From positions 347,188 to 411,187 of the forward strand of contig NZ_ANHY01000003.1 in NCBI RefSeq assembly GCF_000315795.1: DNA of 64,000 nt, written 5' to 3'. This document shows positions 7,064-15,786 of this stretch, one piece after another; positions within the stretch are counted from its first letter, which is position 1; every line of letters begins with the position of its first letter. This stretch comes from Caenispirillum salinarum AK4 (GTDB lineage: Bacteria > Pseudomonadota > Alphaproteobacteria > Rhodospirillales > Rhodospirillaceae). The notes under the pieces were generated by a model that was given only the letters and a program-made list of their open reading frames with translations, was not told the origin of the DNA and made no database searches. The position numbers and the translations under genes are program-made.

Positions 7064-9532
7064 TCAGCCGGCCAGTTCGGCGGCCGTGAAGAACTGGTAG
7101 TTGGCCTTGCCCTGGCTCTTGGCGGCGTACATGGCGGTATCGGCGTTGCGCAGCAGTTCCTCGGAATCGGCGGCGTCCTCGGGCAGCAGGGCGATGCCGA
7201 TGGAGGCGGACACGTGCCCGGGCCGGCCGTCCAGGTCGAAGGGGATCTCCAGCGTGTCGATGACGCGCTGCGCGACCACGGCTGCCCCCGTACGGCCTTC
7301 GACTCCTTCCATGATGACCGTGAACTCGTCGCCGCCCAGCCGCGCGACCGTGTCCGACTCGCGGACGCAGGCGCGCAGGCGCTGGCCGGCGCCCTTGAGC
7401 AACTGGTCGCCGGCCTCGTGCCCCAGCGTGTCGTTGACAGCCTTGAAGCCGTCAAGGTCGATGAACATGAGGCCCAGCGTGTATTTCTGCCGCCGCGCGG
7501 CGGCCACTGCGTGCTCCAGCCGATCGAGAAACAGGGCGCGGTTGGGCAGGCCGGTCAGCGCGTCGTAGCTGGCCTGATAGCGGATACGTTCCTCGGCCCG
7601 CTTGCGCTCGGTGATGTCGTTGATGACGGCCACGAACTGGCGCACCGGCCCTTCGGCCTCGGGCACGGCGGAGCAGGCGATGCGGGCGGCGTACTGGGTG
7701 CCGTCGGCGCGGGTGGACCAGCGCTCCGTCTCCCAGTGTCCGCCGTCGTCCAGAGCGCCGAGCATGGCCGCCACTTCATCGTCGGCGCAGGCGAGGACGG
7801 TGCCCAGGTCGGTGCCCGCGACGTCCTCGGCCCGGCGGCGCACGATGGCGCGGAAGGCGGGGTTGGCGGTGGTGATGGAGCCGGCGCGGTCGCAGACGGC
7901 GATGCCCTCGGCCGTGGTCTCGAAGACGGTGGCGGCGACGCGCAGCCGGTCTTCAGCCTTCCGGCGTTCGCTGACGTCGCGGAACAACACGACGGCGCCG
8001 GTGCCGCCGGCGTCATGGTCCTCGATGGGGGCCGAGGTGTATTCGGCGGCGAACTCCGACCCGTCGCGGCGCATGAGCGTCAGGTCCGTGCGCTCGTGGA
8101 AGACGCCCCGGCGCAGCGCCGCGCGGACGGGCAGCGGCCGGCCGGCTCGGCGGCCTTCCGCCGGGCCGTAGCGGAAGACGGCCGTGGCGTCCATGCCGGT
8201 CAACTGGGCGACCGGCCAGCCCAGCATCTGCGCGGCGGCGGGGTTCGCCACGGTGATGCGGCCGTTCATGTCCAGCGCCACGATGCCGTCGCCGGCCGAC
8301 TCGAGGATGGACTCGTTCTGCCGCGACAGGGCGCGCAGTTCCTCGGTGCGCTCGCGGACGCGGGCTTCCAGTTCCTCGTTGTAGCGCTTTTGGGCCGCCT
8401 CGGCCTGTTTGCGGGCGGTGATGTCGCGGATGACGCCGGTGTACATGCGCGCCTTGCCCACGCGCATTTCGGCCAGCGACAGCTCTATGGGGAACACCCG
8501 GCCGCTGGAATGCAGGCCTTCCAGCTCCCGCGCCTTGCCGAAGGCCCAGCCCTGGCGTCCGGCGTGGTAGTTGCGCATGTGGCTGTCGTGATAGGCGGCG
8601 AAGCGCGACGGCATGAGGATCGACAGGTTGCGGCCGAGCACCTCGTCCTTGCGGCGCCCGAACAGGCGCTCGGCGGCGGGATTGAAGGTCTGGATGATGC
8701 CGCGTTCATCGGCGGTGACGATGCCGTCGACGACAGTGTCGAGCACGCCCTGAAGCCGCGCCTCGCGCTCGCGAAGGGCTTCGGCGGAGCGCATGCGTTC
8801 GGAGATGTCGCGCCCCTCCACCATGAAGGCGTCGCGGCCGAAGGGGATGACGCGGGTTTCCACGTCGTGCACGCGGCCGTCCCGGCCCCGCAGTTTCAGC
8901 GGCAGCACGTCGGACTCGCCGGCCAGGGCGTCCAGGCCCAGGTCGACGATGGGGCGGTAGTCGTCGTGGATGAGGTCGATGAACGGCGCGCCCCGCAGGG
9001 CATCCGGGTCGTCGCCACCCAGCAGGTCGCGCGCGGCCGCGTTGACCACGACCATGCGGTTGTCCTGGACAACGAACACCAGGTTCAGCGACATCTCCAC
9101 CATGTTGCGGTAGCGATGCTCGCTTTCCATCAGCGACGCGACGGCACGGGCGCGGTCGGTGACGTCGCGGGCGTGGATCAGCACGGCATCGGAAGGGCCG
9201 GGGACCCCATCGGGCGGCGCGACGCGGGTGACGGCCAGCTCGACCTCCACCACGCGGCCGGCGAGCGTGGTCAGCAGCAGTGGCATCTTCCCGCCGTCGT
9301 CGGCCAGCAGGCCAAGGCCCAGATCGACGATGTCGCGGTAGTCCTCGTGCACCAGGTCGCGGAACGCCATGCCCGACAGGTCCGGCTGGCCGCCGGTGGT
9401 GCCGTCGTTCAGCAGACGTGTGCCGGCGGGGTTGATCCAGGTCAGCCGGCCGTCGCGGCACACGCAAACCAGATCGTCGACCAGTTCCGCGAACTGGCGT
9501 CCCCAATACTCCATGACCGCCGTCGACCCCAT
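7064..9532 (-). CDS. Multi-PAS diguanylate cyclase (GGDEF)
   Basis: About 822 residues from the ATG at 9532, which has AAGGGGG upstream; an in-frame ATG at 9595 would add 21 basic residues. Five PAS-type sensor domains come in series (recognisable cores FAELVDDLVCVCRDG, RNMVEMSLNLVFVVQD, LDTVVDGIVTADERG, LESAGDGIVALDMNG, FETTAEGIAVCDRAG), then a GGDEF domain over the last 170 residues. The active-site motif is intact (RLGGDEF), and an RESD inhibitory site lies five residues before it, the position used for product feedback. No EAL domain or membrane segment is seen. It should make cyclic-di-GMP in the cytoplasm in response to bound ligands or redox state. Confidence 0.92.
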   Translation of the reverse strand: MGSTAVMEYWGRQFAELVDDLVCVCRDGRLTWINPAGTRLLNDGTTGGQPDLSGMAFRDLVHEDYRDIVDLGLGLLADDGGKMPLLLTTLAGRVVEVELAVTRVAPPDGVPGPSDAVLIHARDVTDRARAVASLMESEHRYRNMVEMSLNLVFVVQDNRMVVVNAAARDLLGGDDPDALRGAPFIDLIHDDYRPIVDLGLDALAGESDVLPLKLRGRDGRVHDVETRVIPFGRDAFMVEGRDISERMRSAEALREREARLQGVLDTVVDGIVTADERGIIQTFNPAAERLFGRRKDEVLGRNLSILMPSRFAAYHDSHMRNYHAGRQGWAFGKARELEGLHSSGRVFPIELSLAEMRVGKARMYTGVIRDITARKQAEAAQKRYNEELEARVRERTEELRALSRQNESILESAGDGIVALDMNGRITVANPAAAQMLGWPVAQLTGMDATAVFRYGPAEGRRAGRPLPVRAALRRGVFHERTDLTLMRRDGSEFAAEYTSAPIEDHDAGGTGAVVLFRDVSERRKAEDRLRVAATVFETTAEGIAVCDRAGSITTANPAFRAIVRRRAEDVAGTDLGTVLACADDEVAAMLGALDDGGHWETERWSTRADGTQYAARIACSAVPEAEGPVRQFVAVINDITERKRAEERIRYQASYDALTGLPNRALFLDRLEHAVAAARRQKYTLGLMFIDLDGFKAVNDTLGHEAGDQLLKGAGQRLRACVRESDTVARLGGDEFTVIMEGVEGRTGAAVVAQRVIDTLEIPFDLDGRPGHVSASIGIALLPEDAADSEELLRNADTAMYAAKSQGKANYQFFTAAELAG

Positions 9533-9663
9533 GCGGTCGCGTGCCCCCTTGATGTTGCCGATGCCGGCGCCGCGCGCCGGCGACCGCGGTCCCATGATCC
9601 GCAGGAACCGCCGGGACCATGATGCGCCCTCTCCTTACGGCGCACAACCACTGCGTAAAGGCA

Positions 9664-10368
9664 TTATGACCTATGGACTAACTTGGGGTCGCCCTTTTGC
9701 GAGCCTTGCCGGCCGGCGGGCCGTTTGCCGCGCCGATTGCGCAACGAAAGCAGCGGCCGCGCGGCCAGCAACGCGGTCAGGATGGCGGCGTGGATCAGGG
9801 GCTGGGTGAGGTCGGCCTTGACCATCATCGCATAGTGCAGCACGGCGAGCGCGCCGGCGGCGTAAACGGTCTTGTGCAGCCGCTGCCAGCGCCTGCCGCC
9901 CAGGGCCTTGACCATGCGCTTCGGCGACGTGGCGGCCAGCGCGGCGAGGACAACGAAGGAGGCCATGCCGACCGTGATGTAGTTGCGCTTGACGATGTCC
10001 GCCCAGATGCGGCCCCAGGCGAACAACTGGTCCATGCCCACGTAGGCCAGGACGTGCACGACGGCGTAGAAGAAGGCGAACAGGCCCAGCATCCGGCGCA
10101 GTTTCGCCAGCCATTGCAGGCCCGTCAGCTCGCGCACCGGCGTCACCGCCAGGGCGACCAGCAGCATGCGGATCGCCCAGTCGCCGGAAAAGCGGATGAT
10201 GCTCTCGACCGGATTGGCCCCCAGGCTGCCCCACAGTCCCAGGCCAGCCACCCGCAGCAGAAGCTCGGCGAAGGGCACCAGGCACAGCGCGAAGACCGCG
10301 GGCTTGAGCGCCGGCGACCGGCCCCAGCGGCCGGGATGGGCGAGAGTGGCGGCGGCGGAGGACATCAT
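9664..10368 (-). CDS. msrQ: Heme-binding membrane subunit MsrQ
   Basis: 234 residues with about six transmembrane helices of the ferric-reductase-like fold and conserved histidines in AVVHVLAYVG, RLHKTVYAAG and VLHYAMM that would bind heme b. MsrQ takes electrons from the quinone pool to periplasmic MsrP, which repairs oxidised methionine. The ATG at 10368 overlaps the msrP stop (ATGA), so the two are translationally coupled. Family length is about 200-230. Confidence 0.95.
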   Translation of the reverse strand: MMSSAAATLAHPGRWGRSPALKPAVFALCLVPFAELLLRVAGLGLWGSLGANPVESIIRFSGDWAIRMLLVALAVTPVRELTGLQWLAKLRRMLGLFAFFYAVVHVLAYVGMDQLFAWGRIWADIVKRNYITVGMASFVVLAALAATSPKRMVKALGGRRWQRLHKTVYAAGALAVLHYAMMVKADLTQPLIHAAILTALLAARPLLSLRNRRGKRPAGRQGSQKGDPKLVHRS

Positions 10369-11366
10369 CAGAACCACTTGCGCAGGTCCATGCCCGCGTA
10401 CAGGTCCGCCACGGCCTCTTCGTAGCCGTTGAACATCAGCGTGTCGCGCCGTTCGAACAGCGACAGCAGCGACCCGCCGTCCAGGCGGCGCTCGGTGGCC
10501 TGGCTCCAGCGCGGGTGGTCCACGGTGGGATTGACGTTGGCATAGAAGCCGTACTCCGAGCCGTCCCCGTATGCGGCCCAGCTGGTGGTGGGCATCTCTT
10601 CGGTGAAGGTGATGCGGACGATGCTCTTGATGGACTTGAAACCGTACTTCCACGGCACCACGAGACGCAGCGGCGCGCCGTTCTGGTTGGGCAGTTCCTC
10701 GCCGTAGAGGCCCGTCGCAAGGATGGTGAGCGGGTGCATGGCCTCGTCCATGCGCAGGCCCTCCACATAAGGCCAGTCGAGCACGTTGGCGCGCTGGCCG
10801 GGCAGCATCTCCTTGTCCAGGATGGTCTCGAACCGCACGTACTTGGCGTTGCCGGTTGGCTCGAACCGCTTGAGGGCGTCGCCGAGGGGAAAGCCGACCC
10901 AGGGCACGACCATCGACCACGCTTCGACGCAGCGCAGGCGGTAGATGCGTTCCTCCAGCGGGTGGGGGGCGATGAAATCCTCGTAGGACAGAGTGCCCGG
11001 CTTGGCGCATTCGCCGTCCACCTGCACCGACCACGGATCGGTTTTCAGGTAATGGCCGTATTCGGCCGGGTCTTCCTTGCCGGTGCCCAGTTCATAGAAG
11101 TTGTTGTAGGTGGTGACGTCCTCGTAGGGCGTCAGCGCATCGTCGGGGCCCAGCTGGCTCCACGAACTTTCGCTGATGGGCTCCAGCGCCGGGTTGTGGC
11201 CCGGGCGCTCCACCAGTGCGCGGGCGTCACGGGCCGCACCCAGCAGGGCGGGCGCGGCGGCCGTGGCGCCGGCGGCGGCCATGAAGGCGCGGCGCGAGAG
11301 ATAGGTCTCGCGCGGCGTGACCGCATTCTCGGAAAGATCCCACGGACGGCGGCGGCGAATGAGCAT
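10368..11366 (-). CDS. msrP: Periplasmic methionine sulfoxide reductase MsrP (molybdopterin)
   Basis: 332 residues. The N-terminus has a twin-arginine signal ([20 protein letters not shown]), so the folded Mo-cofactor enzyme is exported by Tat. The Mo ligand is Cys146 in [14 protein letters not shown]. Sulfite-oxidase-type fold; family length matches. A strong ribosome site (GAAGGAGG) precedes the ATG. Acts with MsrQ in reduction of protein-bound methionine sulfoxide in the envelope. Confidence 0.96.
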   Translation of the reverse strand: MLIRRRRPWDLSENAVTPRETYLSRRAFMAAAGATAAAPALLGAARDARALVERPGHNPALEPISESSWSQLGPDDALTPYEDVTTYNNFYELGTGKEDPAEYGHYLKTDPWSVQVDGECAKPGTLSYEDFIAPHPLEERIYRLRCVEAWSMVVPWVGFPLGDALKRFEPTGNAKYVRFETILDKEMLPGQRANVLDWPYVEGLRMDEAMHPLTILATGLYGEELPNQNGAPLRLVVPWKYGFKSIKSIVRITFTEEMPTTSWAAYGDGSEYGFYANVNPTVDHPRWSQATERRLDGGSLLSLFERRDTLMFNGYEEAVADLYAGMDLRKWF

Positions 11367-11454
11367 GGCAAATCCTCCTTCAACGTGCCGACCATATAGG
11401 GACGGCCCGCGCGCCGACGCGAGTCACGGTCCCGTGAGGAGGGGCGAAAGCGCC

Positions 11455-11862
11455 TCAGCCGGCGGGGAAGGGGATGGCCAGCGGCCGGCCGTCGGGCGGG
11501 TTCACCAGGGCCTTCGCGGGGCCGAGGCGTCGCACGAACCAGCCGCGCCGCTCCGCCTCGTCCACCAGGGCGCGCGGCGATATGGCGTTGAAGCCGTCCA
11601 GGTGTTCGGCATAGCCCAGCCCGTCCGCCCAGTGGGACAGTTCGACCTTCAGTTGGGCGTCGTCCATGCGCCAGGCCGCGCGCGCCTGCCAAGCCCTCAG
11701 GATGTCTTCGATCCCCGCCGAGCCGATGGCCGAGGCCAGGCCCTCGCGCTCCAGGGCGGCGCGCAGCGCCTGCCAGGTGTCATGCTCGTCCACCAGGTCG
11801 AGGGCGGCCGTCATTGCGGGGCTGCGGGCATCTTCGGCGGGCATGAAACGTTGATCCCTCAT
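11455..11862 (-). CDS. Conserved hypothetical protein, 135 aa
   Basis: Soluble, mixed alpha/beta composition, no signal peptide or recognised motif. The second half (GWFVRRLGPAKALVNPPDGR, then PLAIPFPAG) looks like a compact folded domain. An alternative ATG at 11844 would remove six residues. It is upstream of msrP on the same strand, with an 88-base gap, and diverges from the sigma-factor gene. Codon use is like its neighbours. I do not recognise the family. Confidence 0.7.
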   Translation of the reverse strand: MRDQRFMPAEDARSPAMTAALDLVDEHDTWQALRAALEREGLASAIGSAGIEDILRAWQARAAWRMDDAQLKVELSHWADGLGYAEHLDGFNAISPRALVDEAERRGWFVRRLGPAKALVNPPDGRPLAIPFPAG

Positions 11863-11947
11863 CCGGATTGGGTAAGTCTTTTTTGGTTATCACGGCGCAG
11901 GCTGCAACCGCGACCTTCGGCGTGTCATTGATTATGCTTGTCTTTCG

Positions 11948-11972
11948 GGAAAGACGCCATGAAGGGTACGTG
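11948..11972 (+). promoter_or_regulatory. Weak EcfG-like promoter candidate before the sigma factor
   Basis: GGAAA (11948-11952), 16 bases, CGTG (11969-11972). The general-stress consensus is GGAAC-N16/17-CGTT, so two positions differ. Spacing and place (about 115 bases before the sigma gene) fit autoregulation, but the match is poor. Confidence 0.25.
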
Positions 11973-12087
11973 AAGCCATGCGGTAGCCGGATGCCGCGCC
12001 GATTCAGCGGGGCGGGCCACCGCGGCGTCCCCCGGAGCCGCTTTCGCAACAGGGCGGAAGGGAACGCAGTCTGGATGACGAGGGGAC

Positions 12088-12576
12088 ATGGACGATCCGA
12101 GACAACAGATGCTGGACGAGTTGCCGCGCCTGCGCCGCTATGCGCGCATGCTCGTCCGCGACTCGGCGCGCGCCGATGACCTGGTGCAGGAATGCCTCGT
12201 CCGGGCGATCGCTGCATTGAAAAGCTTCCAGCCCGGAACAAACATGCGGGCGTGGCTGTTTACGATTTTGCGAAACACGCTCTACAACGAGACCAAGAAA
12301 GCGCGACGGTCGGTGGAGCAGACGGAGGAGCCGGTATCGGCGATCTCCGGCGGTCAGGAGGAGGCGCTCGCCATGCGTGACGTGCAGCGCGCCTTCGACC
12401 ATCTGCCGCCCATCCAGAAAGAGGTCGTGCTGCTGGTGGCCGTGGAAGGCATGGAATACGAGGATGCCGCTGCCGTCCTGGGGGTTCCGGTGGGAACCGT
12501 GAAGTCGCGCCTGTCGCGGGCGCGCCAGGACATCAGGGCGTTTCTCGAGTCGCACCGGAAGGCCGGCGGCAAATGA
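12088..12576 (+). CDS. ecfG: ECF RNA polymerase sigma factor, EcfG-like
   Basis: 162 residues with region 2 (ARADDLVQECLVRAIAALKS, NMRAWLFTILRNTLYNE) and region 4 (LPPIQKEVVLLVAVEGMEYE, then GTVKSRLSRARQDIRAF). Small sigma factors of this type with a neighbouring PhyR form the alphaproteobacterial general stress response. PhyR and a NepR-like gene follow on the same strand. The stop overlaps the next start in ATGA (12573-12576), so sigma factor and inhibitor would be made together. The EcfG assignment rests mostly on context; it is certainly an ECF sigma factor. Confidence 0.9.
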   Translation: MDDPRQQMLDELPRLRRYARMLVRDSARADDLVQECLVRAIAALKSFQPGTNMRAWLFTILRNTLYNETKKARRSVEQTEEPVSAISGGQEEALAMRDVQRAFDHLPPIQKEVVLLVAVEGMEYEDAAAVLGVPVGTVKSRLSRARQDIRAFLESHRKAGGK

Positions 12577-12866
12577 CAGTCAAGGATCGGGACTCGATGA
12601 CGCAATACCGCTCTCCCATGGCGTCGGAAACGCTGGACGCGGCGATCGACGATTACCTCGCGGGGCGCCTCTCCGCCGAGGAACGGTCGCGCCTGGAAGC
12701 GTTGATTGACGAAAATCCCGAGGTGCGGCATCGGGTCGAAACCCTGCAGTCGCAGGAAGAGGCCCTGCGTCACCTGGGCGAAGACATCCTCGACGAACCG
12801 CTGCCCGACCGCCTGCTGGAGGCCCTCGGGCTTGACCTGGAGGACGAGTCGGACGCAGGGCGCTGA
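12573..12866 (+). CDS. Putative NepR-like anti-sigma factor
   Basis: 97 residues, acidic, no transmembrane segment and no zinc-binding His/Cys motif. The middle resembles the N-terminal part of anti-sigma factors (YLAGRLSAEERSRLEALIDE), and the C-terminal part LGEDILDEPLPDRLLEALG resembles the core of NepR (a hydrophobic helix with a PxPxR-like turn). NepR normally has 50-70 residues and binds EcfG until phosphorylated PhyR removes it. Translational coupling to the sigma gene and phyR downstream support that role. Its length and N-terminal extension are unusual, so the name is an inference. Confidence 0.65.
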   Translation: MTVKDRDSMTQYRSPMASETLDAAIDDYLAGRLSAEERSRLEALIDENPEVRHRVETLQSQEEALRHLGEDILDEPLPDRLLEALGLDLEDESDAGR

Positions 12867-13338
12867 CAGCCCCGCCGCACGGACGGCGACATCAGGGCGG
12901 GGTGCGGCTGATCGGCCGTGCCCCGTCGTCGCTCGGGGAAATCAAGTCGGCATCTGGACATGGCGTCGTGCCGCACTAGATGCTGCCAGCAGTACACCGT
13001 CGACACATGCACCCATCGAGTCGCGGGCAGGATGCCCGGCGACGAAATATGACCAACGTCATAGACGGTCTCTTGCTTGCGAACCACAAGAGGTAGCCGG
13101 TTGGTCCTTTCAGGGTATTTTGAAGTGTGGTCGGTCGACAATGCTGCATTGCAACAACCCTAGGATTATTGCCGCGTTGACAATGTTCCCTGCCTTGTGA
13201 CACTATCATGAGCAGGGGATACGAGGAGCGTCTACCGCGTTACATGCAGCCCGAACGGATACTGCGGGGTATAACTAAGGGCATAGGCGGTGCGGCGGCG
13301 CTCAGGGGGAATGGAAGCACTCGGGGAGACATGAACGG
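12867..13338. other. Gene-free stretch before phyR
   Basis: 472 bases, less GC-rich than the flanks. It holds the candidate phyR promoter at 13177-13206 and a long leader. I looked for a canonical nepR of 50-70 codons here on either strand and found none with a NepR core. Confidence 0.6.
13177..13206 (+). promoter_or_regulatory. Candidate phyR promoter
   Basis: TTGACA (13177-13182), 18-base spacer, CACTAT (13201-13206). Perfect -35 and weak -10. It would give a leader of about 125 bases before the phyR ATG at 13339. Confidence 0.45.
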
Positions 13339-14127
13339 ATGTTCACCATTCAGGACCTGCGCGCGCGTATCCCGCGCCTGCGTCGTCACGCCTACCTCCT
13401 GACAGGCAACATGCACAGCGCCGATGCCGCCGTGGAAGCCTGCCTCGGCGCGCTCCGCCGCGGCGACGACGGTCGACCGACGGCGGCCGATGATATGGAC
13501 CTCTTCCGGTCGTTCCACATGGGCCTGCTGGTGCCGACCCGCCCCGTTCCCGGACCGGACGCCGCCTGCGAGCGGGACCCGAAGCTGGCGGACGCCCGCG
13601 ACCGGCTGTTCGGCCTGGCGCCCATGGAACGCCGTGTCGTGGCGCTGGTGACGGTGGAGAATTTCTCGCCCGCCGATGCCGCCAAGATCCTGCGCATGGA
13701 CGCGCGCCGGCTGGAACAGTTGCTCATCGAAGGCCGTCGCCACCTGTCGACTCCGCGCCGGGCCCTGCGCGCCATGATCATCGAGGATGACCAGTTGATC
13801 GGCCTGGACATCGCCGCGAGCCTGGAAGAAATGGGCTACGGCGACTGCATCCATGCCGCCAACAGCATCGAGGCCTTCGAGGCCGCGGCCGGCGGCGAGC
13901 CGGACCTGATCATTGCCGACGTCAAGCTGAGCAACGGCGACTCGGGCGTGGAATTGGCGCGGCGCCTGACGGGCCGCAGCAACACTCCGGTTGTCTTCGT
14001 GACCGCTTTCCCCGAGATCCCGCTGGCCGATCCCGCGGTATCCAAGGACCGGGTGCTGCCCAAGCCGTTCTCCACCAGCGCCTTCAAGACCATGGTCCGG
14101 CGGACCATGACCATGCCGGCGGCCTGA
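13339..14127 (+). CDS. phyR: Response regulator PhyR (sigma-like domain plus receiver)
   Basis: 262 residues. The first 130 form a decoy sigma-like domain (sigma2/sigma4-like helices, for example APMERRVVALVTVENFSPAD). Residues 140-260 are a receiver with Asp194 (LIIADVKLSNGDSG), Thr in VVFVTAFPE and Lys242 (VLPKPFS). When phosphorylated by an HWE/HisKA2 kinase, PhyR binds NepR and frees EcfG. No such kinase is adjacent; the PAS kinase at 25669 is a classical HisKA type. Domain order and length match PhyR exactly. A terminator follows at 14174-14205. Confidence 0.95.
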   Translation: MFTIQDLRARIPRLRRHAYLLTGNMHSADAAVEACLGALRRGDDGRPTAADDMDLFRSFHMGLLVPTRPVPGPDAACERDPKLADARDRLFGLAPMERRVVALVTVENFSPADAAKILRMDARRLEQLLIEGRRHLSTPRRALRAMIIEDDQLIGLDIAASLEEMGYGDCIHAANSIEAFEAAAGGEPDLIIADVKLSNGDSGVELARRLTGRSNTPVVFVTAFPEIPLADPAVSKDRVLPKPFSTSAFKTMVRRTMTMPAA

Positions 14128-14173
14128 TAAGGCGGACCGAGCAGTCCAGAAGTTTGAGTGCGCCATCATTCGG

Positions 14174-14205
14174 AAAAGGGCCGGACACGTCTGTCCGGCC
14201 CTTTT
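14174..14205 (+). terminator. Rho-independent terminator of phyR
   Basis: AAAAGGGCCGGACA (14174-14187) pairs perfectly with TGTCCGGCCCTTTT (14192-14205) around a 4-base loop, 47 bases after the phyR stop. The A/T-rich base of the stem makes it work in both directions. Confidence 0.9.
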
Positions 14206-14279
14206 CCCGTTTTCGGCCAACCTTTGTCGAAAAACTGAATTCTCCATGGAACTCTTGCGGCATCGGACTGTTTGAGAGG

Positions 14280-14385
14280 CGTTGGCTCTGTTTCGACGTG
14301 TACGGCATCCCAAGCACGTCACCACTCTCCGACAGGCCAATTCCCTCGACCTTGGCGGCGGTCCGGCGGACCGCCGCATTTTTTT
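14280..14385 (+). ncRNA. Candidate stress-controlled small RNA
   Basis: Inferred from signals, not homology. A general-stress-like promoter, GGAAC (14248-14252), 17 bases, GTTT (14270), would start a transcript near 14280. A strong terminator ends it at 14385: GCGGCGGTCCG (14355-14365) with CGGACCGCCGC (14367-14377), then seven T. The body has pyrimidine-rich unpaired stretches (CACCACTCTCC, TTCCCTCGACC) that could pair with ribosome sites. Length would be about 105 bases, similar to the Caulobacter stress RNA GsrN. No coding potential is evident. Confidence 0.4.
14355..14385 (+). terminator. Orphan rho-independent terminator
   Basis: Perfect 11-base arms around a single G followed by seven T on the + strand only. 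It lies 150 bases beyond the phyR terminator and 86 bases before the next gene, so its transcript must begin in between. Confidence 0.85.
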
Positions 14386-14470
14386 GTGCGCGCCGCACCT
14401 GGGGGCGGGCGATGGCCGGTGGTAGGCTGGGCATCCGATCTCCTTCAGCCCGGACCCGCCGTCGCCCGCC

Positions 14471-15166
14471 ATGACCCCGCCCGCCGATCCGCCACGCCTG
14501 TCCGTCATCATCCCGACGTTGAACGCCGCCGCCACGCTGCCTGCCACGCTGGTGCCGCTGGCCGAGGCCGGTGCGGCGGTCGAGGTCATCGTCGCTGACG
14601 GCGGCTCCACCGACGGCACGCCGGACCTGGCGCCCCGCCCGGTCAGCGCCCCCCGCGGACGGGGATCGCAGCTGGCGGCCGGCGCGGCGGCGGCGCGGGG
14701 GGCGTGGCTGCTGTTCCTGCACGCCGACACGCGCCTTGCCCCCGGCTGGTGGGCCGAGGTGCAGGCGCATATGCGGCACCGGCCGCAGATGGCGGCGGCG
14801 TTCCGTTTCGCGCTGGAGGACCCTGCCCCCCAGGCGCGGCGGATCGAGCGTCTGGTGGCCTGGCGCTGCCGGCGCATGGGCCTGCCCTACGGCGACCAGG
14901 GGCTGCTCATCCCGCGCGGCCTCTACGACGCGGTCGGCGGGTTCCGGCCGCTGCCGCTGATGGAGGACGTGGATCTTGTCCGCCGCCTCGGCCGGAAACG
15001 CATCGCGCTTCTGAAAACCGCCGCCGTCACGTCCGCCGTGCGATACCGGCGCGACGGCTGGACGGCGCGCCCGGCCCGCAACCTGACATGCCTGGCGCTG
15101 TGGTGGCTCGGCGTGCCGGCGGCGCGGGTGGCCGCGCTCTATCGGGGACGGGGCGCACGGTCATGA
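14471..15166 (+). CDS. TIGR04283-type glycosyltransferase (arsenosugar-associated)
   Basis: 231 residues, GT-2 fold: nucleotide-sugar region LSVIIPTLNAAATLPATL, the ADGGSTDGT loop, and an acidic metal site in LFLHADTRL. The C-terminal third (GDQGLLIPRGLYDAVGGFRP, then LPLMEDVDLVRRL) is characteristic of this family, which is usually paired with a TIGR04282 partner, as here. The pair has been linked to arsenosugar synthesis, but no arsS or arsM is in the window, so the substrate is open. It overlaps the next gene in ATGA. Confidence 0.88.
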   Translation: MTPPADPPRLSVIIPTLNAAATLPATLVPLAEAGAAVEVIVADGGSTDGTPDLAPRPVSAPRGRGSQLAAGAAAARGAWLLFLHADTRLAPGWWAEVQAHMRHRPQMAAAFRFALEDPAPQARRIERLVAWRCRRMGLPYGDQGLLIPRGLYDAVGGFRPLPLMEDVDLVRRLGRKRIALLKTAAVTSAVRYRRDGWTARPARNLTCLALWWLGVPAARVAALYRGRGARS

Positions 15167-15759
15167 GGGCGCGGCAGACGCTGATCGTAATGGCCAAGCG
15201 CCCGGTGCTTGGCCGGGTGAAGACGCGGCTGGCGGCCGGCATCGGTCCGGTGGCGGCGACCGCGTTCTACCGCCGCACCCTGGCCCGCACCCTGCGCCTG
15301 CTGGGCGATGATCCGCGCTGGCGCACCGTGGTCGCCGTCTCTCCGGACACCTGGCGTCCGCGCGGCTGGGCGGTTCTGCCCCAGGGCGGCGGAGACCTGG
15401 GCGCCCGCATGGCGCGCTGCCTGAATGCCGTTCCGTCGGGACCGACGGTGCTGATCGGTGCCGACATTCCCGGTGTGGCGCCCGCCCATATCGCCCGCGC
15501 CTTCACGCTGCTCCGCCGGCATCCCTACGTGCTTGGCCCGGCCTCCGACGGCGGGTACTGGCTCATCGGGGCGCGCAAGCCGGTGCCGCGGCTGGCGCCA
15601 GTGCGCTGGTCCTCGGCGCACGCGCTGGCCGACACGACCAGGCTGCTGCCGGGCGTCGTACTGGGGGACACGCTGGACGATGTGGACGAACCGGCGGATC
15701 TTCGCAAACCCGCGATCTCTGAACGGTGCGGTGCCCCCCGGCGTCCTTTCCGGGAATGA
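15163..15759 (+). CDS. TIGR04282-type glycosyltransferase/nucleotidyltransferase partner
   Basis: 198 residues from the ATG at 15163, which overlaps the upstream stop. The start MAKRPVLGRVKTRLA is the typical phosphate-binding loop of the CofC/MobA-like fold; GADIPGV and GPASDGGYWLIG follow, then the closing DTLDDVDEPADL motif. It pairs with the TIGR04283 protein by translational coupling. Assigned role is sugar transfer or nucleotide activation in arsenosugar-type metabolism, by family association only. Confidence 0.88.
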   Translation: MRARQTLIVMAKRPVLGRVKTRLAAGIGPVAATAFYRRTLARTLRLLGDDPRWRTVVAVSPDTWRPRGWAVLPQGGGDLGARMARCLNAVPSGPTVLIGADIPGVAPAHIARAFTLLRRHPYVLGPASDGGYWLIGARKPVPRLAPVRWSSAHALADTTRLLPGVVLGDTLDDVDEPADLRKPAISERCGAPRRPFRE

Positions 15760-15786
15760 TGAACCGACCGGTCCCGGAGAAACGCC

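Larger units (their letters stand above)
14128..14470. other. Gene-free stretch with two terminators and an sRNA candidate
   Basis: 343 bases between phyR and the glycosyltransferase. It holds two strong forward terminators (14174-14205 and 14355-14385) with about 150 bases between them and no convincing ORF. The second terminator therefore ends something other than phyR. Confidence 0.7.

Noticed and set aside
12867..13338. A canonical short nepR gene before phyR
   Set aside because: Short frames exist on both strands, but none has the NepR helical core or a ribosome site at a sensible distance.
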